Assembly: GCA_028571685.1 (NCBI GenBank) | Contig: CM053143.1 | Location: forward strand, 6,129,501-6,193,500 | Direction: 5' to 3' | Source: Heterohyrax brucei | Lineage: Eukaryota > Chordata > Mammalia > Hyracoidea > Procaviidae | DNA length: 64,000 nucleotides | Shown: positions 11,995 through 24,588 of the stretch, piece after piece | Layout of the letters: each line of letters starts with the position of its first letter | Position numbering within the stretch: position 1 is the first letter of the stretch | Made by a program: the position numbers and the translations under genes | The notes under the pieces: model-generated | Databases searched by the model: none | What the model was told of the DNA's origin: nothing | The model's input: the letters and a program-made list of their open reading frames with translations, nothing else

Positions 11995-14104
11995 TAAGAT
12001 CTCAGAAACAGACTTGTGTATGGAAGAAAAGACTCTTTGACAGCTGCAAGGGAGGGGAGGGAGGGAGGGTGAGTGGGGGAGGTTTTAGTTTAGATAGTTA
12101 CCAGAAATCTAGTTGGGAGAAAGCGGTGATAGCACACATTAGAAACAAGAACAATGTTAAGTGGACTTCAGCATAGCTTGAGTACTCCTTCCATCTTAAC
12201 TCAATACTGCAAGGCTAGAGTAGCTGGGGCGGGGGGTGGGGGACCATGCTCTTAGGCGAATTCCAGGCCAATTGGCACAACTAGCGTTTTGCTAAGAGAG
12301 CTCTCTGCCCCCCACATTGGTGAGTGGTGTCTGAAGTCTTAAAAGCTGCCAAGCTGCCCTCCGAGGACACAGCAAATGGTCCCAACTCAGCAGGAACGGA
12401 TGCTCACCGAGGACCAAAATGGCATGCGGTAAAGACAACCTAGAAGACAGAGAGACCCACAAGAGTGGGTGCCTACATCTACTTGGAACCGGAAGAACTG
12501 GATGATGCCCGACCACCACCAGTGATAACCATGATGGAGCTCACAGAGAGGAGTCTCACTGGCAACACAGGAATAAAAAGGGGTGCATCATGAGATCTCC
12601 ACTCAAAGACCTCAATTGATAGTCCAGCAGTTTTCGGGTTCCTCTTAGAGCATGGCCCCCGGCCCTGATGCTGCCGTTTCCCATAAATTATAACAAAGGT
12701 CCACTGTTTGGACAGGAATGGTTTGGACTTGGCAATGGAGCCAAGCCGCCAAGTGCCGTCGAATGACCGTATATTGGAAGCACTTTATGGTTCTATACAT
12801 CTATAGGATATCATCTTGTTGACCTCTGGCTGGAGGAAGGGGAGTGGGTGGAGAGGAGGGAAAAGGAGGCTGTAGGGAGGATGAGACATGTATCGAGCAG
12901 AGACAATAGTGTGCAGTCACCGGACAGAGAGAGCAGTGGAAGCTGCATATAGGTGGGCATGTAAATTTATACGTCAATGTACATTTTCACTCAGTCATGT
13001 CAAATAAAAATTTTAAAAAAAGGAGAAAAAAAAAAAAAAAAAAGAGAGAAGTCTGGAGCACCAGATGTCTGCCTGTACTGTTCTCTAAGCTATTCTGTCA
13101 GCTCCTCCAGCATCTCAGGAGAATGAGTATAGCAGTGTAATTACTGCTTGTTTCCCAGGTAATGAGGAAGTTTTAGAATTCATGTGCATACGGGGAAGTT
13201 TGGGGCCATACAGAGTCATCTCTTTTAAGTACAAAAATTGTGGTTTTGTATGCGTCTGTGTTGCATTTTATCAAAGTTTGAACTGTGGTGTTAATGACTG
13301 CTAGTAGAAGGATCAAAATAAATAGCAGTTTCACTTTTTAAAAGTCTCAAAGTCCTTTATGTGTAAGCTACCAGAGGAGTCCCTTTAATTGGAGTGAATA
13401 TAAGGTGTTAGAACCTCTGTAGGAACTTAAATGCTGTAATAAAGAAAAAGAGAGAAAAGACTATGTGTGCAAGCACATAGACAAAGAACCTTACTGTAAT
13501 GAAATTTAGATCGTAGTTTTTTTGTTGTTGTTAGTAATGTTTTATCAGTGAAACCTTCCGCAGCAAATTAGATTCCCGTGTAACAACTTCTGCGCAGTCT
13601 GTTCAGTGACATTGGCTATGGTTTGTATTCTGTGTCCCTTTTCTCATTATTTCCATTCTGGTGGTTCTATTTTCAGTAATCTACTTTCCCTTCTTCCTTG
13701 CATTCTCTCTCATCTTTGTTTTATGGTAGGTTGGCCATGTGGTCTCCTACAAATGATTTTGTAAAGGTGTACAATACTCATGGGTCATATTAACTTATTT
13801 TGAGCCAAACTGTTATTTAGCTAAAAGTTGCTCTTAAATAGTACTTTTGGTTCAAGGTATAGAGAATATCTAAGGGTGATAGCCTTGGGAAGTCTTGCAG
13901 TCTAGACTGGTCCAGTAAGTTTGGATGTTTTAAGAACTTGAGTTTATTTCCACCGTTTGCCCCTATTCCATCAGTACACATCTGTTTTGTTGCTGATTAG
14001 CATTGTGGGTAGTGGTAGCTGTGTACCACCTTGGTTTCAAGGTAGATGAGATTGTACATATCATAGTTTTAACACAAAACTCATTGTAATTAAACTAACC
14101 AAAC

Positions 14105-14395
14105 AGTATCTGTGGGACATCTACCATGTATAACACCTGTACAAAGTACAAAAGTGAATATCAGGACCTACTTCTAATATTCAAAGAACTTATGATCTAG
14201 TTAGGATAATAGCCAAGATAATAAGACCTGTGTAATAGTCTGTTGCCAAGCACGTATGTGTTAAGTGTTAAGACTATATTCAAAAACACTTTATAAGAGG
14301 AATTCAAGGGACAAAGATCTTTCATCTTACCAAGAAAGGCTTCATAGATATGGTAGATTTCTTTTACTAATGAAATGGTTTTCAGATGTTCGGTC
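14105..14395 (+). mobile_element. Ancient interspersed repeat, probably L2-related
   Basis: GGGACATCTACCATGTATAAC, then CAAAGAACTTATGATCTAG and AGAAAGGCTTCATAGATATG follow the order of an old mammalian repeat. Strongly diverged. Confidence 0.35.
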
Positions 14396-14635
14396 GCCAG
14401 ACAGGCAAATGCGTACACAAAATAGATGTTTAAAAGGGGGCTTTCACATTCTTTCATCATGTACTACATAAATATTTTTTAGAGATTGAGTTTTTAAAGT
14501 TAAAACTATTCTTTTAAAACATAAATGTGTTTCCTCTCCATATTTTCTAAAATTCTGTTCTTTTGACATTTTTAAGCACCTCTCCCCAATCAATGTTGAA
14601 TCCATGCTTTCATTTCATTTTAGACTAGATAAACC

Positions 14636-14812
14636 TAAGGGTCCAGTGGTTAAATGCTTGGCTGCTACCAGAAGTACTGGCTGTTTCAACTATCCAGCCA
14701 CTCTATGGGAGAAAAGACCTCACAATCTGCTCCAGTAGAGTACAGCTTAGAAAACCCTTTGTGGGGTCACCATGAGTTGCAGTAGGCTTGATGGCATGCA
14801 ACAGAGACAATG
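14636..14812 (+). mobile_element. AfroSINE, diverged
   Basis: GGTCCAGTGGTTAAATGCTTGG head and GTCACCATGAGTTGCAGTAGG tail, with an altered middle. Confidence 0.8.
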
Positions 14813-17424
14813 TGGAGGAACCTGAGTGGTCATACACGTAATAATGTCTTAAGGTATTGGAGGTCTTAGACACAGCAGTGTTAGTTTTTACCATACCTGT
14901 GGAGTGAACATATGGCTGCCTGTACAGAGAGATATATTTAAAACCTTCTGAAACCAATGAGCCAGTCATAGGGCTGATTAAATTTAGAGGATTAGCTAAT
15001 GTCTTCAGCTAAATTTTAGGATAAGGAAAAAGAAAAAGAATTTAGACAATACCCATTATAGTTTCTTGTATCAGGATTTCATTTGTATTTCAAGGATCTG
15101 TTTTTTAATTTCAAAAAAAAAAATCCTTTCTCTGTGAATTCACAGTACTTTGAAAATTGCATTGATTATGTAACATTATTCTCATTTTGCAGATGAAGTA
15201 TGTTAGTGTCAGAAGTAAAAATTGCATTGCTTTTATTTCCAAGTTCTGGTAGTTCAAGCCTTTTTCAGTTTGAATATGCCTAGAATTAAGTGCAAGAGTT
15301 TTGAGCGTCTGTAGTTTCTTGTTTCTTGTTATTACTTTTTCTTGGAGATTGTTTGCTTGTTTAACTAAAGCGCCGTAGTATTGCCACTGCCTAGACACAT
15401 ACAACCTCCAATATATTAAACCTTACATTTGGTGATAGGCTGTTTTGGGTAATGATCTGTCAGTTGCCATGGGTAGAGTTTTGCAAGGTTGCAGAGTAAG
15501 ACCTGTCAGCTGACACTAGTTCACATGAGAGCCATTAAGAGGGTGTTGTGGCCAGTGTCATAACAACCTTGCAGCTGAAGGCAAGTCAGTGCATTTGCCG
15601 AAAGCCATATGAATAGGTCTTGTGACCCATGAATTGACTACTGCATAATCTCCAACTAGGGAGCACAAATGGGGTGAGTCATTGTAAGCTGCTGAACCTG
15701 TTAAGTGTTTTTGTCTTTTGCTAACTGGAGCACAAGTTTAGGAACAAAAGTAGGAAGTGAGATTTGGACTGGTCTGTGTTTACTGTGGAGCAAGTTTTAT
15801 AGCTTGGGTGGATGCATCTGACTTCCTAAGTCTTAGGGTTTAATTTACGTAACAAATAAATGTTCCTCCCCCCCCCGCCCCAACTTTTGAAAGAGGAAAT
15901 TAATAGGGTGCTGCCAAGTAGCTTGTCTCACTACTGTGTAGGGGGTGAAAAACCATCTAGAGCTGATAGAATATCCTTTACATGATACCAGACCTTCAAA
16001 AATTGTATCCAAGTCCCTGTTGATGGTCAGGATAAACTGGAAGAACGTGAAACTGCTCAGGTGATGTGTGGTGGCATGACGAAGACAACAAGCTGGCCAG
16101 GGGCCTGGCAGGCGTCAGCCGGATGTGTGAGTGATGCTGTGTCTGGTACTGGGTGGATTTACAGGACATTTTTGTGCAAAAAGCCTCGGCAACGTGCCAG
16201 AGTAGTGAGGGACTCCGGTGACACCACGGGGCTCCACAACAGGTTTGAAGCTTTCATTCTGCTTTAAAGTGTAAAAGAAATTTTGACTCAGTTAGTTGAG
16301 TACCAAGCAGATGAAACTGTGTTGATTTGACCCTTGTTTTTCTAGAGTGCTTCTAAATGGGGGAAATGGGGTTGTTCCTGGGTGTGCAAAGGGAAGCACT
16401 TTTTCTTGACAGAAAAGCTGTGGGCGTGGATACTTTTTTGTGTAACGGTTTGTTGTGATTCTACTACCCATGTGCTTTGTTCTTAACTTTTTATTACCTC
16501 TGTTGGGGCGTACTTGTAAGGAATGAGACCTCCCTTTGCTGTGTCTGGATACTGCTGCTCACAGTGATGGGGGAAAAAAGTTGTGGTTCTAAAGTCATAG
16601 TAAATTGGAACTCCTCACTTCCTAGTCTGAATGATTAACGGGTTGATTGTGTCCCTTTCTGGTGGAAGGCACGCTTAGGCGAGAGAACTCAGTCATCTCC
16701 TGAAAAATCCTTTTGCTGAAAGAGTGGGATTTCGATCAATGAATTTTATTAATGAAGTTTGTCTAAAAAGGGTAACATTCTCTACCTGATTACGTTCCCT
16801 TAGGCTGATTATTTCACTCACTCCGGGAGAATTCGCTGGTTTGATTAGTAGTGGTTCTTTTAAATGAAACACTATAAAGAATGTTCAGTTTTTTACCTAT
16901 CAGTAAAAAAGAAATATTCTTTGAAAACTGAATTTTATTTAAAAAATCTTATATAGCTATGTAGATAGTAATGTTGAAGGTTAAGCTCTCATGATCAGTG
17001 TATAAGTAAGTTTCTGAATTCACATACATTTTTTTTCCTCTTGCAGAAGTTTTTTTCTGACTTTAACATGTTGCCCTTTTGACCCATAAACTATGTGCTT
17101 CTTAAATGTTTATTGATTTGGTGAAAAATAATCAGAATGTAATTTTTGTCATATAAATCTCTTTTTATTGGCTAGAAACTTAAGAAACCAATACTCCAGT
17201 GTACGAGTTTTGTAGGTTGGAGAGGTGGGGGAAGTGTGAAAGTCCTCTTATGGATGTCAGATCACATGCTGTCCAGTCAGAGAGATCTGTTCGTAGACAA
17301 TGAGGTAATGTATGATATGATGCAAATACATTTGAGTGATCACCTAAGAATGTCACTTTTATAATATCTATTTTTAATATGCTTCCTATCAAAAAAGAGT
17401 AACTGAATGATGAGAGAGCCAAGG

Positions 17425-17600
17425 TTTGGCACTCAGTATATTTGAGTCCTAATCCTAGATTCTGGTCCCATCTCCACTGCCCAAGAGCTTTGTAATCATG
17501 GGCTAGTCACCTGGCCTTTCTGGGCCTCACTGTCAACTGCTAAACTGTGTCATTGGCTAAGGTTATTTTAAAAATTCCTTTCCGCTTTGAGGTTTTAAGA
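17425..17600 (-). mobile_element. MIR, antisense
   Basis: TTGTAATCATGGGCTAGTCACC and GGCCTTTCTGGGCCTCACTG match the MIR core read in antisense. Confidence 0.65.
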
Positions 17601-18399
17601 TGCAGTTTTAGGTGTTTCTGGTATTCTCTATTTTTGTTGTTTTATAGAACTCTAGGTCCTCAAATAGTTGTTTTTGGACTGGGATAGGTGTCCACACACT
17701 AATTTTTTAAAAAAATTTCTGGATCTTTTGATATGCACTGCTGTTTGTCATTTACAATAAGCTTGCTATTAGTAGGATTTTAATCATTTTGATTTAAACA
17801 AGAATTTAAACTTAACTCATTGTCATCTTTCCCTATGTTTACATTCTTTAGATTTACTGTTTTAATGCTAAGATTTTTTAAAAATGTTATACAGTGATCA
17901 CATATATTTGTCACTTAGCTGGAATTCATCGCTATTCAGACCAGTTGTCTTGGTTGACTTCATCTGCTTTCTCTTGCCCTTCCTCCAGTCTTGTCCTTCC
18001 TCTAGTCTTGAAACATCTTTGTTGTTTGCAGTGTCTTGCCTGGTTTCTATTAATTTATTTAGGACTTGGGCCAGTATCAAGAATAAAAGTGAATTATTCA
18101 CAGAACCTTACCCTGTAAGGACCTGGCTGCAAAGCACTCACGAGTTATCTGTTTGCCTGAGTCACATGGCAATCAGGTATGACTTCCAACTCCCTGTGAG
18201 CTCTTGGGTATCTTACATCGGTGGTTTTAGGTGGCCTTCTTCGTTAGCACACCAATGAACAGTAACTTTGCAGTTATTCAAAAAAGGTGAGGAAAAAGAT
18301 TCCACAGGCTTGTGGAGTTATGTTGGATACTTAACAGTGGCCACAGTTGGAAAAGACAGAGTAATGCAGAAAGAACCAACTTAATCTCCCTATTGTTCA

Positions 18400-18570
18400 G
18401 GAAACCCCGGTGGCCTAGTAGTTCTGAGCTTTGGCTGTTAACCAGAAGATCAGCAGTTCAAATCCAACAGCAGCTGCTTGGAAACCCTGTGGGCAGTTAC
18501 TTCTGCCCTGTTCTGTAGTGTCTCTATGGGTTGGAATTGAGTGAACAGCAACAAGAATTTTTTTTTTTGT
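18400..18570 (+). mobile_element. AfroSINE
   Basis: GAAACCCCGGTGGCCTAGTAG head, GATCAGCAGTTCAAATCC, CTTGGAAACCCTGTGGGC and tail CTATGGGTTGGAATTGAG with a T-rich end. Confidence 0.92.
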
Positions 18571-19747
18571 TTTGTTTACTGTGGTTCATGTGTCATGAAA
18601 CATTTCAAGATAGAAGTTAGATACCTCCATCCCTTTTAACCACTATATGGATAGTTATTGGGGATCAATTTATATCACAAAAACACAGGGCCAGCAAAAA
18701 CCTACAGAGTTTGATGAGGTATCTTACATGGTTTGTAAGTGAAAAATTCCCTGCTGAAATTCAGTTCGGATACAGTACTCTTTGAAATATGAGGCAGAGT
18801 ATCTAGTGTAGTCTTCAAATATCTTGATATTTCTCAAAATATCAACTATAGCAAATCTGTCAGGAACTTTGAATTTTTCAAACTTTGACCAGAAAATTAG
18901 GGCTGTTCATGTGAGAAATTTGGGAATATTTGCCAAGCTTATTGATGAATCATTGTTTCTCTGATGGCAAGAGAAAACTTGACATAACCTTGTCTTTAAA
19001 GTATACCTTATACACACTGAAGAGGAACGGAAACAGAGTACTTCAGAGTCAATTGTGCGTTACAGTTTCATATCTTGAAATTTGTATTTGGAAGAAAGTC
19101 CCTGTATTGCTTTAGAGCCACCAAGATGGAAGGGGCAGAAGAATTAATGAGTCTAGCATCTGACTTATCTATGTTTTAGACTGATCCTTTTAATTAAACA
19201 ACAGCAATAAATCCTTAGAAAGAAAATGAGTACAGATGCCAGGATAGATTTTCCCTGTGTGAACTGTTCAACAAAAATCAGCTGACTGTGACCTTACTAC
19301 CCCATCTTTATTTATAGGGTTACTGACTAGGAAATACAAAAATAGTCACAGATCGAGAGAGGGATATGCTAAGGTAACAGACCAAAGAATTCTGAGGACT
19401 CTTTCCTAGAGTATCAAAAGAAAGTTTAATGAAATTGTAAGGGTGAGAAGGAAGTTTTTTATTGAGTTCCTACAGGTAAAAACACTGTGAAAGCCATTCT
19501 GTTTTGATTGAACTTATTAAAGATGCAGCTGTTGCACAGGTTGACTGAAATGCTTAGAGAAGAAAGCAAACCCTAGTCAGCTGATGGTCTTGTGTTTTGA
19601 GACAAGCTTCGCAGGAGGTTGTAAATTGCTGGGTGTGGCTCTTTCAGATACATTGGGTCTTGCTGTCACCTTCTTCTTTTCCTGCATTCCTTCCTCTTAC
19701 ACTGATTTTATGTGTCCTGAGTTTTCTTTGACTGCTTACCAAACCAG

Positions 19748-19912
19748 AAACAAAACCCCCTGTCACTGAGTCAATTCCGACGTGTAGTGAGCCTGCAGAA
19801 CGGAGTAGAGCAGACCCCTAGTGTTTTCAAAGACCTCCCTGCTGGGGGATTCCAGCTGCGCACCTTTTGGTTGGTAGCTAAGCTCTTAACAGCTGTGTCA
19901 CAAGGGCTGCTG
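19748..19912 (-). mobile_element. AfroSINE, antisense
   Basis: CACTGAGTCAATTCCGACG tail, GAACGGAGTAGAGCAGACC and CTTTTGGTTGGTAGCTAAGC head in antisense. Confidence 0.9.
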
Positions 19913-20574
19913 TACAAGTTTATTTCCACTGGCTGATCTGTGGGTTTTGAGATGTAATTCAAGAATGAGTGAATAAATGAGGTAACGCACTGGTAACATA
20001 GCATTCCTGCAGTGTCACATCTGATTCACATTTAAAGAACATTCATTCTTTCCCTCTGAGGCTACATCTCTCACTGTAGGTGAATTAGAACAGTCTTAAT
20101 ATAGGGGATTTGAAGTATATTTGAACTCATTTCATAGAAGCTGGCAACTAACAAACTTTTGTTTGGGTCTTATTTTAGTAAGTATTGATGACAGGTAAAG
20201 CTCTTGTTATCAGTCACCGTAACTTGTCTCTAGAATGACAGAGTTCCAGACAGAATGCAAGGTTTCTCCAGCCTAGCATATGCAAACCAGTAATTGTTCA
20301 ACTCTGGAGCCTTTTTTTCCTTAAGTTTCTACTGAGTTGTATGCTGGATTAGAGTACTTGCTGAACAGGTCCATGATTCCTGTTGTGAGTCAGGCTCTGG
20401 TTTAGCTGTATCTTTTTATTGTTGTACTAACAAAAGCTGAGTAAAGACTAAACAATAATGTAGCAAGCCCTGGTGGAAATTGGTGAGAGCAATAACTTCT
20501 GACCCATCAACAGTGATCCAAGGTATAATTTGGACTTCCTGTCAAAACTCACCAAAGGGAATCTATAGCAAGCC

Positions 20575-23012
20575 TGTGGACTCTAGAAACACCAAAGTTC
20601 CTGAAACTCCTCTTTTATTTTATGGGCTCCTGAATTTATAGGTGACTCGTGATTGGAAAGCAAAAGTTGGAAATAAAGAAAGATTGGTAGTTGGAAAATA
20701 TGGCCTTGGTGACAGAAATGATTCTGGAGAGTGCGTGAGAGAATTTTGCAAGACCAACGACTTATTTGTAGCAAATACCTATTTTCACCAACATAAACAG
20801 TGACCGTGTACATGGACCATGTCAGATGGAATACTCAGCAATCAGGTCGGCTACATCTGGGGAAAGAGATGTTGGAAAAGTTCAGTTATCATCAGTCAGA
20901 GCAAGATCAGGTGCTGACTGTGGAGCAGACCATTCACATGCAAGTTCAAATTGAAACTGAAGAGAATTAGACAAAATCCATGAGAGGCAAAGTATGACCT
21001 TCAATATATCCCACCTGAGTTTAGAAACCATCTCAAGAATGGATTTGATGCTCTGAACATTCATGGCTGAAGACAAGATGAGCTGTGGGATGACACCAGA
21101 GATGACCATGTATCAAGAAAGCAAGCGGCCATTAAAAAGAAAAGAAAGAGAGAAAAGACCAAATGGGGTGTCAGAAGAGACTCTGAAACTTGCTGTTAAA
21201 CATCGAGCGTCTAAATAAAAGGACTGAACAGAAGACTTTAAAGGGTGGCTCGAGAAGACTGAGTAAAGTATTATAATGACATGTGCAAAGAGCTGGAAAT
21301 AGAAAACCAAAGGGAAGAATACAACTCTGCATTTTTCAAGCTGAAAGAACTGAAGAAAAATTTCAAGCTTCAAGTTGCAATAGTGAAGAATTCTCTAGGG
21401 TAAACACTGAACGACTCAGGAAGCATCAAAAGAAGATGGAGGGAATAATACACCGAGTCATTACACCAGAAAGAACTGGTCAGTGCTAAGCCATTTCACA
21501 AGGCAGCATATAATCAGGAACCAGTGGTACTGAAGAAGAAATTGAAGGTGCTTTGAAGGCTTTGCCAAGAAGCAAGGCTCCAGGAATTGATGGAATATCA
21601 ACTGAGATGTTTCAACAAACAGATGCAGTCCTGGAAGTATTCTCACTTATCTGTGCCAGGAAAGCCAAGAAATTCGGAGGACAGTTACCTGGCCAGCCAA
21701 CTGGAAGAGATCCATATTTATGCCTGTTTCCAAGAAAGGTGATCCAACCAGATGTGGAAATTATTGAACAGTATCTTTATATCACATGCAAGTAAAATTT
21801 TGCTAATGATCAAGCAAAAGACTCTATTATATTGACAGGAAATTGCCGGAAATTCAGGCCAGATTCAGAAGAGGACATGGAACCAGGGGTATCATTGCTG
21901 ATGCTGAATAGATCTTGGCTGAAAGCAGAGAATACTAGCAAGAATTTACCTGTGTTTCATTGACTGTGCAGAGGCATTCCACTGTGTGGTTCATAATGAA
22001 TTATGGATAACATTTTGGAGAATGGGAATTCCAGAGCACTGAATTGTACTCATGAGGAATCTATACATGGATCAGGAGGCTGTGGTGCAAACAGAACAAG
22101 AGGTCACTGCCTGGTTTAAAGTCAGGAAAGGTGTGCATCTGGGTTGTATGCTTTCACTATACCTGTGCAGTCAGTATGCTGAGCAAACCTGAGAACAAGG
22201 CATCAGGATTGGAGGAAGACTCATTAACAACTTATCGGCATAACACAACCTTGCTTTCTGAAATCCAAGAGGATTTGAAAGACTGAAGATGAAAGACCAC
22301 AATATTCAGTATGGGTTGCACCTTAACGTCAAGAAAACAGAAATCTTCACAACTGGACTGGCAACAGTGTGATAACTGGAGAAAGATTGGGGTTGTCAAG
22401 GATTTCATTTTACGTTTATCCACAATCAATACCCGTGGAAGCAGCAGTCAAGAAATCAAAAGATGCATTGCATTGGGAAAATCTGCTGCGAAAGACCTCA
22501 AAGGGTTGAAAAGTGAAGCTGTCACCTTGAAAACTAATGTGTGCCTGACCCAAGCCATGGTGTTTTTAGTTGTGTTTTACGCATGTGAAAGCTGGACAAT
22601 GAATAAGGAAGACGGAAGAAGAATTGATGCCTTTGAATTAATGATGTTGGAAAAGAATTTTGAATGAACATGCATATCATAGACTGCCAAAAGAACAAAC
22701 AGATCTGGTCTGGAACAAGTACAACCAGAGTGCTCCTTGGAAGTGAAGATGGCGAGATCTCGTCTTACATACCTTGGACAGGTTGTCAGGAGAGATCAGT
22801 TCCTGGAGAAGGACATCATGCTTCGTAAAATAGAGGGTCATTGAAAAAGAGTAGGACCCACAAGGAGGTGGACTGACACAGTGGCTGCAACAGTAGGCCG
22901 AGCCTATGCATGAAAACAGTTGTGGGCATGGTGCAGGACAGGGCGTTGTTTCATTCTGTTGTTCATAAAGTCGCTAGGAGGCAGAACTGACTTGATGGCA
23001 CCTAATAACAAC
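20575..23012 (+). mobile_element. RTE-clade LINE, degraded
   Basis: Translated pieces show the endonuclease end (GLGDRNDSGECVREF at about 20711-20757), the RT entry motif (ALKALPRSKAPGIDGISTEM, 21550-21610) and the C-terminal block with YACESWTMNKEDGRRIDAFE (22576-22637), all typical of RTE/BovB-like LINEs. The 3' end (AACTGACTTGATGGCACC, then AATAACAACA) closes at about 23012. Many stops and frameshifts break the frame. The 5' boundary is approximate. It lies sense to FNIP2 and faces another RTE copy in opposite orientation 79 bp further on. Confidence 0.88.
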
Positions 23013-23091
23013 ATTTGTAGGGAATGTTTGCATATCTGGGGTACCTATATCCATAACCTGTTATATATTTAAGGGCTTAATTCTTATCAGT

Positions 23092-24248
23092 TTGTTGTTG
23101 TTAGGTGCCATCGAATCGATTCTGACTTACAGCATCCTTATGTACAATAGAACAAAGCTTTTGTTAATCTGGTTTGTTAATCTGCGCCATCCTCACAGTC
23201 TTTGTTAGGTCTGAGCTCATTGTTAGAGCCACTGTGCCAATTCTTCTTGTTTAGGGTCTTCTGTTCCACCAAGCATGATGTCCTCTAGTGACTGATGCCT
23301 CCTCACAACATGTTTAAAGTATGTAAGACAAAGTCCTACCATCCTCGCTTCTAATCAGCATTCTTGCTATACTTCTTCCAAGGCACCCTGCCAACACCGT
23401 AATTCAAAGGTATCAGTTCTTTGGTCTTCCTTATGCAGTATCTAGCTTTTACATGCATAGGAGGCATTTGAAAACATCGTGGCTTGGGTCAGGTGCTCCT
23501 CAGTCCTCAAGTGACATTTTTGCTTTTGAACACTTTAAAGAGGTCTTTCGCTACATCTGCAGTGGCATCTACCAAGCTGAGCCACCCCTAACTTCTGTCT
23601 GACAAGGATCACAACAGGGTATCCCAGGCAGACCTGGAGAAACTCAGAGTCTGTCCCCCAGATACCCTTTCAGCTCACTAATGTAGTCACTTCTAAGGTT
23701 CACTCTTCAACCAGAGATTGGACAGACCCATATAAAGAGACTAAAGAGGCATACCAGCCCAGGGGCAAGGATTAGAAGACAGAAAGCTGGTAATAGGGAA
23801 CACAAGAATGAGAAGGGAGAGTATTCACGTAGGGTTGTTAACCAGTGTTATAAAACAATACGTGAACTAAGTGTTTTATGAGAAATTTGTTTGTTCTGTG
23901 AACCTTCAGCTAAAGTACAATTAAAAAAGTAAAGTGTAAAATGAAAAATAAAGCAGTCTTCAATAGCAGAGTATCTTAGTGCAATGCGTCATTTGATTTC
24001 TTGACTGCCGCTTCCATGTGGATCCAAGAAAAATGACATTCATGACAACTTCAGTATTTTCTGTGTTTCTTATATTGTTTATTGGTCCAGTTGTAAGAGT
24101 TTTTTTCCTTTATGTTGTCCATGCTAAAGGTTGTGGTCTCTGATCTTCATTAGCAAATTCTGCAAGTGCTCATCACTTTCAGCAAGATGGTATCATCTGC
24201 ATATTGCATGTTATTAAAGAATCTCCCTACAGCCTTGATGCCCTGTTC
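23092..24248 (-). mobile_element. RTE-clade LINE, antisense, interrupted
   Basis: It begins with the antisense RTE 3' tail (TTGTTGTTGTTAGGTGCCATCG) and continues through the antisense C-terminal coding region (TGGCTTGGGTCAGGTGCTCC; GTGCAATGCGTCATTTGATT; TCATCTGCATATTGCATG). An unrelated A-tailed repeat interrupts it at about 23566-23950. It is 5'-truncated at about 24248. Confidence 0.88.
23566..23950 (+). mobile_element. Unclassified A-tailed repeat inside the RTE element
   Basis: This splits the antisense RTE. Its 3' part reads TTTTATGAGAAATTTGTTTG, then AGCTAAAGTACAATTAAAAAAG, a form of the tail (CACCTAAAGCACAATAAAA) also seen at 25907, 46290 and 60611. No coding potential is visible. I do not know the family name. 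Confidence 0.6.
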
Positions 24249-24260
24249 TTAGTCAGTTTA

Positions 24261-24430
24261 CCAAAAAAAAAAAAAAAAATCCCCAAACCCACTGCCATTG
24301 AGTGGATTCCAACTCTAGCAACCCTACAGACAGAGTAGAGCTACCCTATAGAGTTTCCAAGGATGGATTTGAACTGTTCACCTTTTAGTTAGCAGCTGTG
24401 ACACTTAACCATTACACTACCATGGTTTCC
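24261..24430 (-). mobile_element. AfroSINE, antisense, with long A-tail
   Basis: Antisense copy with a long A-run at the low-coordinate side, followed by CCACTGCCATTGAGTGGATTC and TTAGTTAGCAGCTGTGACAC. Confidence 0.92.
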
Positions 24431-24442
24431 TTAATCGGTTTA

Positions 24443-24588
24443 CAGAAAGAACAAATCCACTGCTATCGAGTGGATTCCAAATCATGGCAACCGGTTAGGA
24501 CAGAAAGAACTGCTCCATAGGGCACCTCTGGGATTCCAACTGCTGACTTTTTGGTTAGCAGATGTAACCACTAACCACCAGGATTTCC
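24443..24588 (-). mobile_element. AfroSINE, antisense, second at the same site
   Basis: CCACTGCTATCGAGTGGATTC to TTGGTTAGCAGATGTAACC and CACCAGGATTTCC. It directly follows the previous SINE with a duplicated target between them. Confidence 0.9.

Larger units (their letters stand above)
5806..13041 (+). mobile_element. Full-length L1 retrotransposon, disrupted (L1 copy 1)
   Basis: The element is about 7.2 kb, complete from a 5' UTR starting GCGGGGGGCGGAGTCCAGATGG to an A-rich tail after AAATAAAAATTTT. It lies in the sense orientation to FNIP2 in intron 1. The order is 5' UTR (5806-6809), ORF1 (from 6810), a short intergenic region, ORF2 (from 8184), a 3' UTR with G-rich runs at 12050-12086 and 12227-12243, and poly(A) ending at 13041. 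A probable target-site duplication reads AAGAGAGAGAA at 5795-5805 and AAGAGAGAA at 13042-13050. Both reading frames are broken, so it cannot move by itself. Its 3' UTR type matches L1 copies 3 and 4 below. Confidence 0.95.

Noticed and set aside
12042..12086. G-rich run as an independent regulatory G-quadruplex
   Set aside because: It is the ordinary G-rich part of the L1 3' UTR.
21553..22667. RTE reverse transcriptase frames as a domesticated gene
   Set aside because: The pieces are in different frames with stops between them and show no sign of preserved coding capacity.
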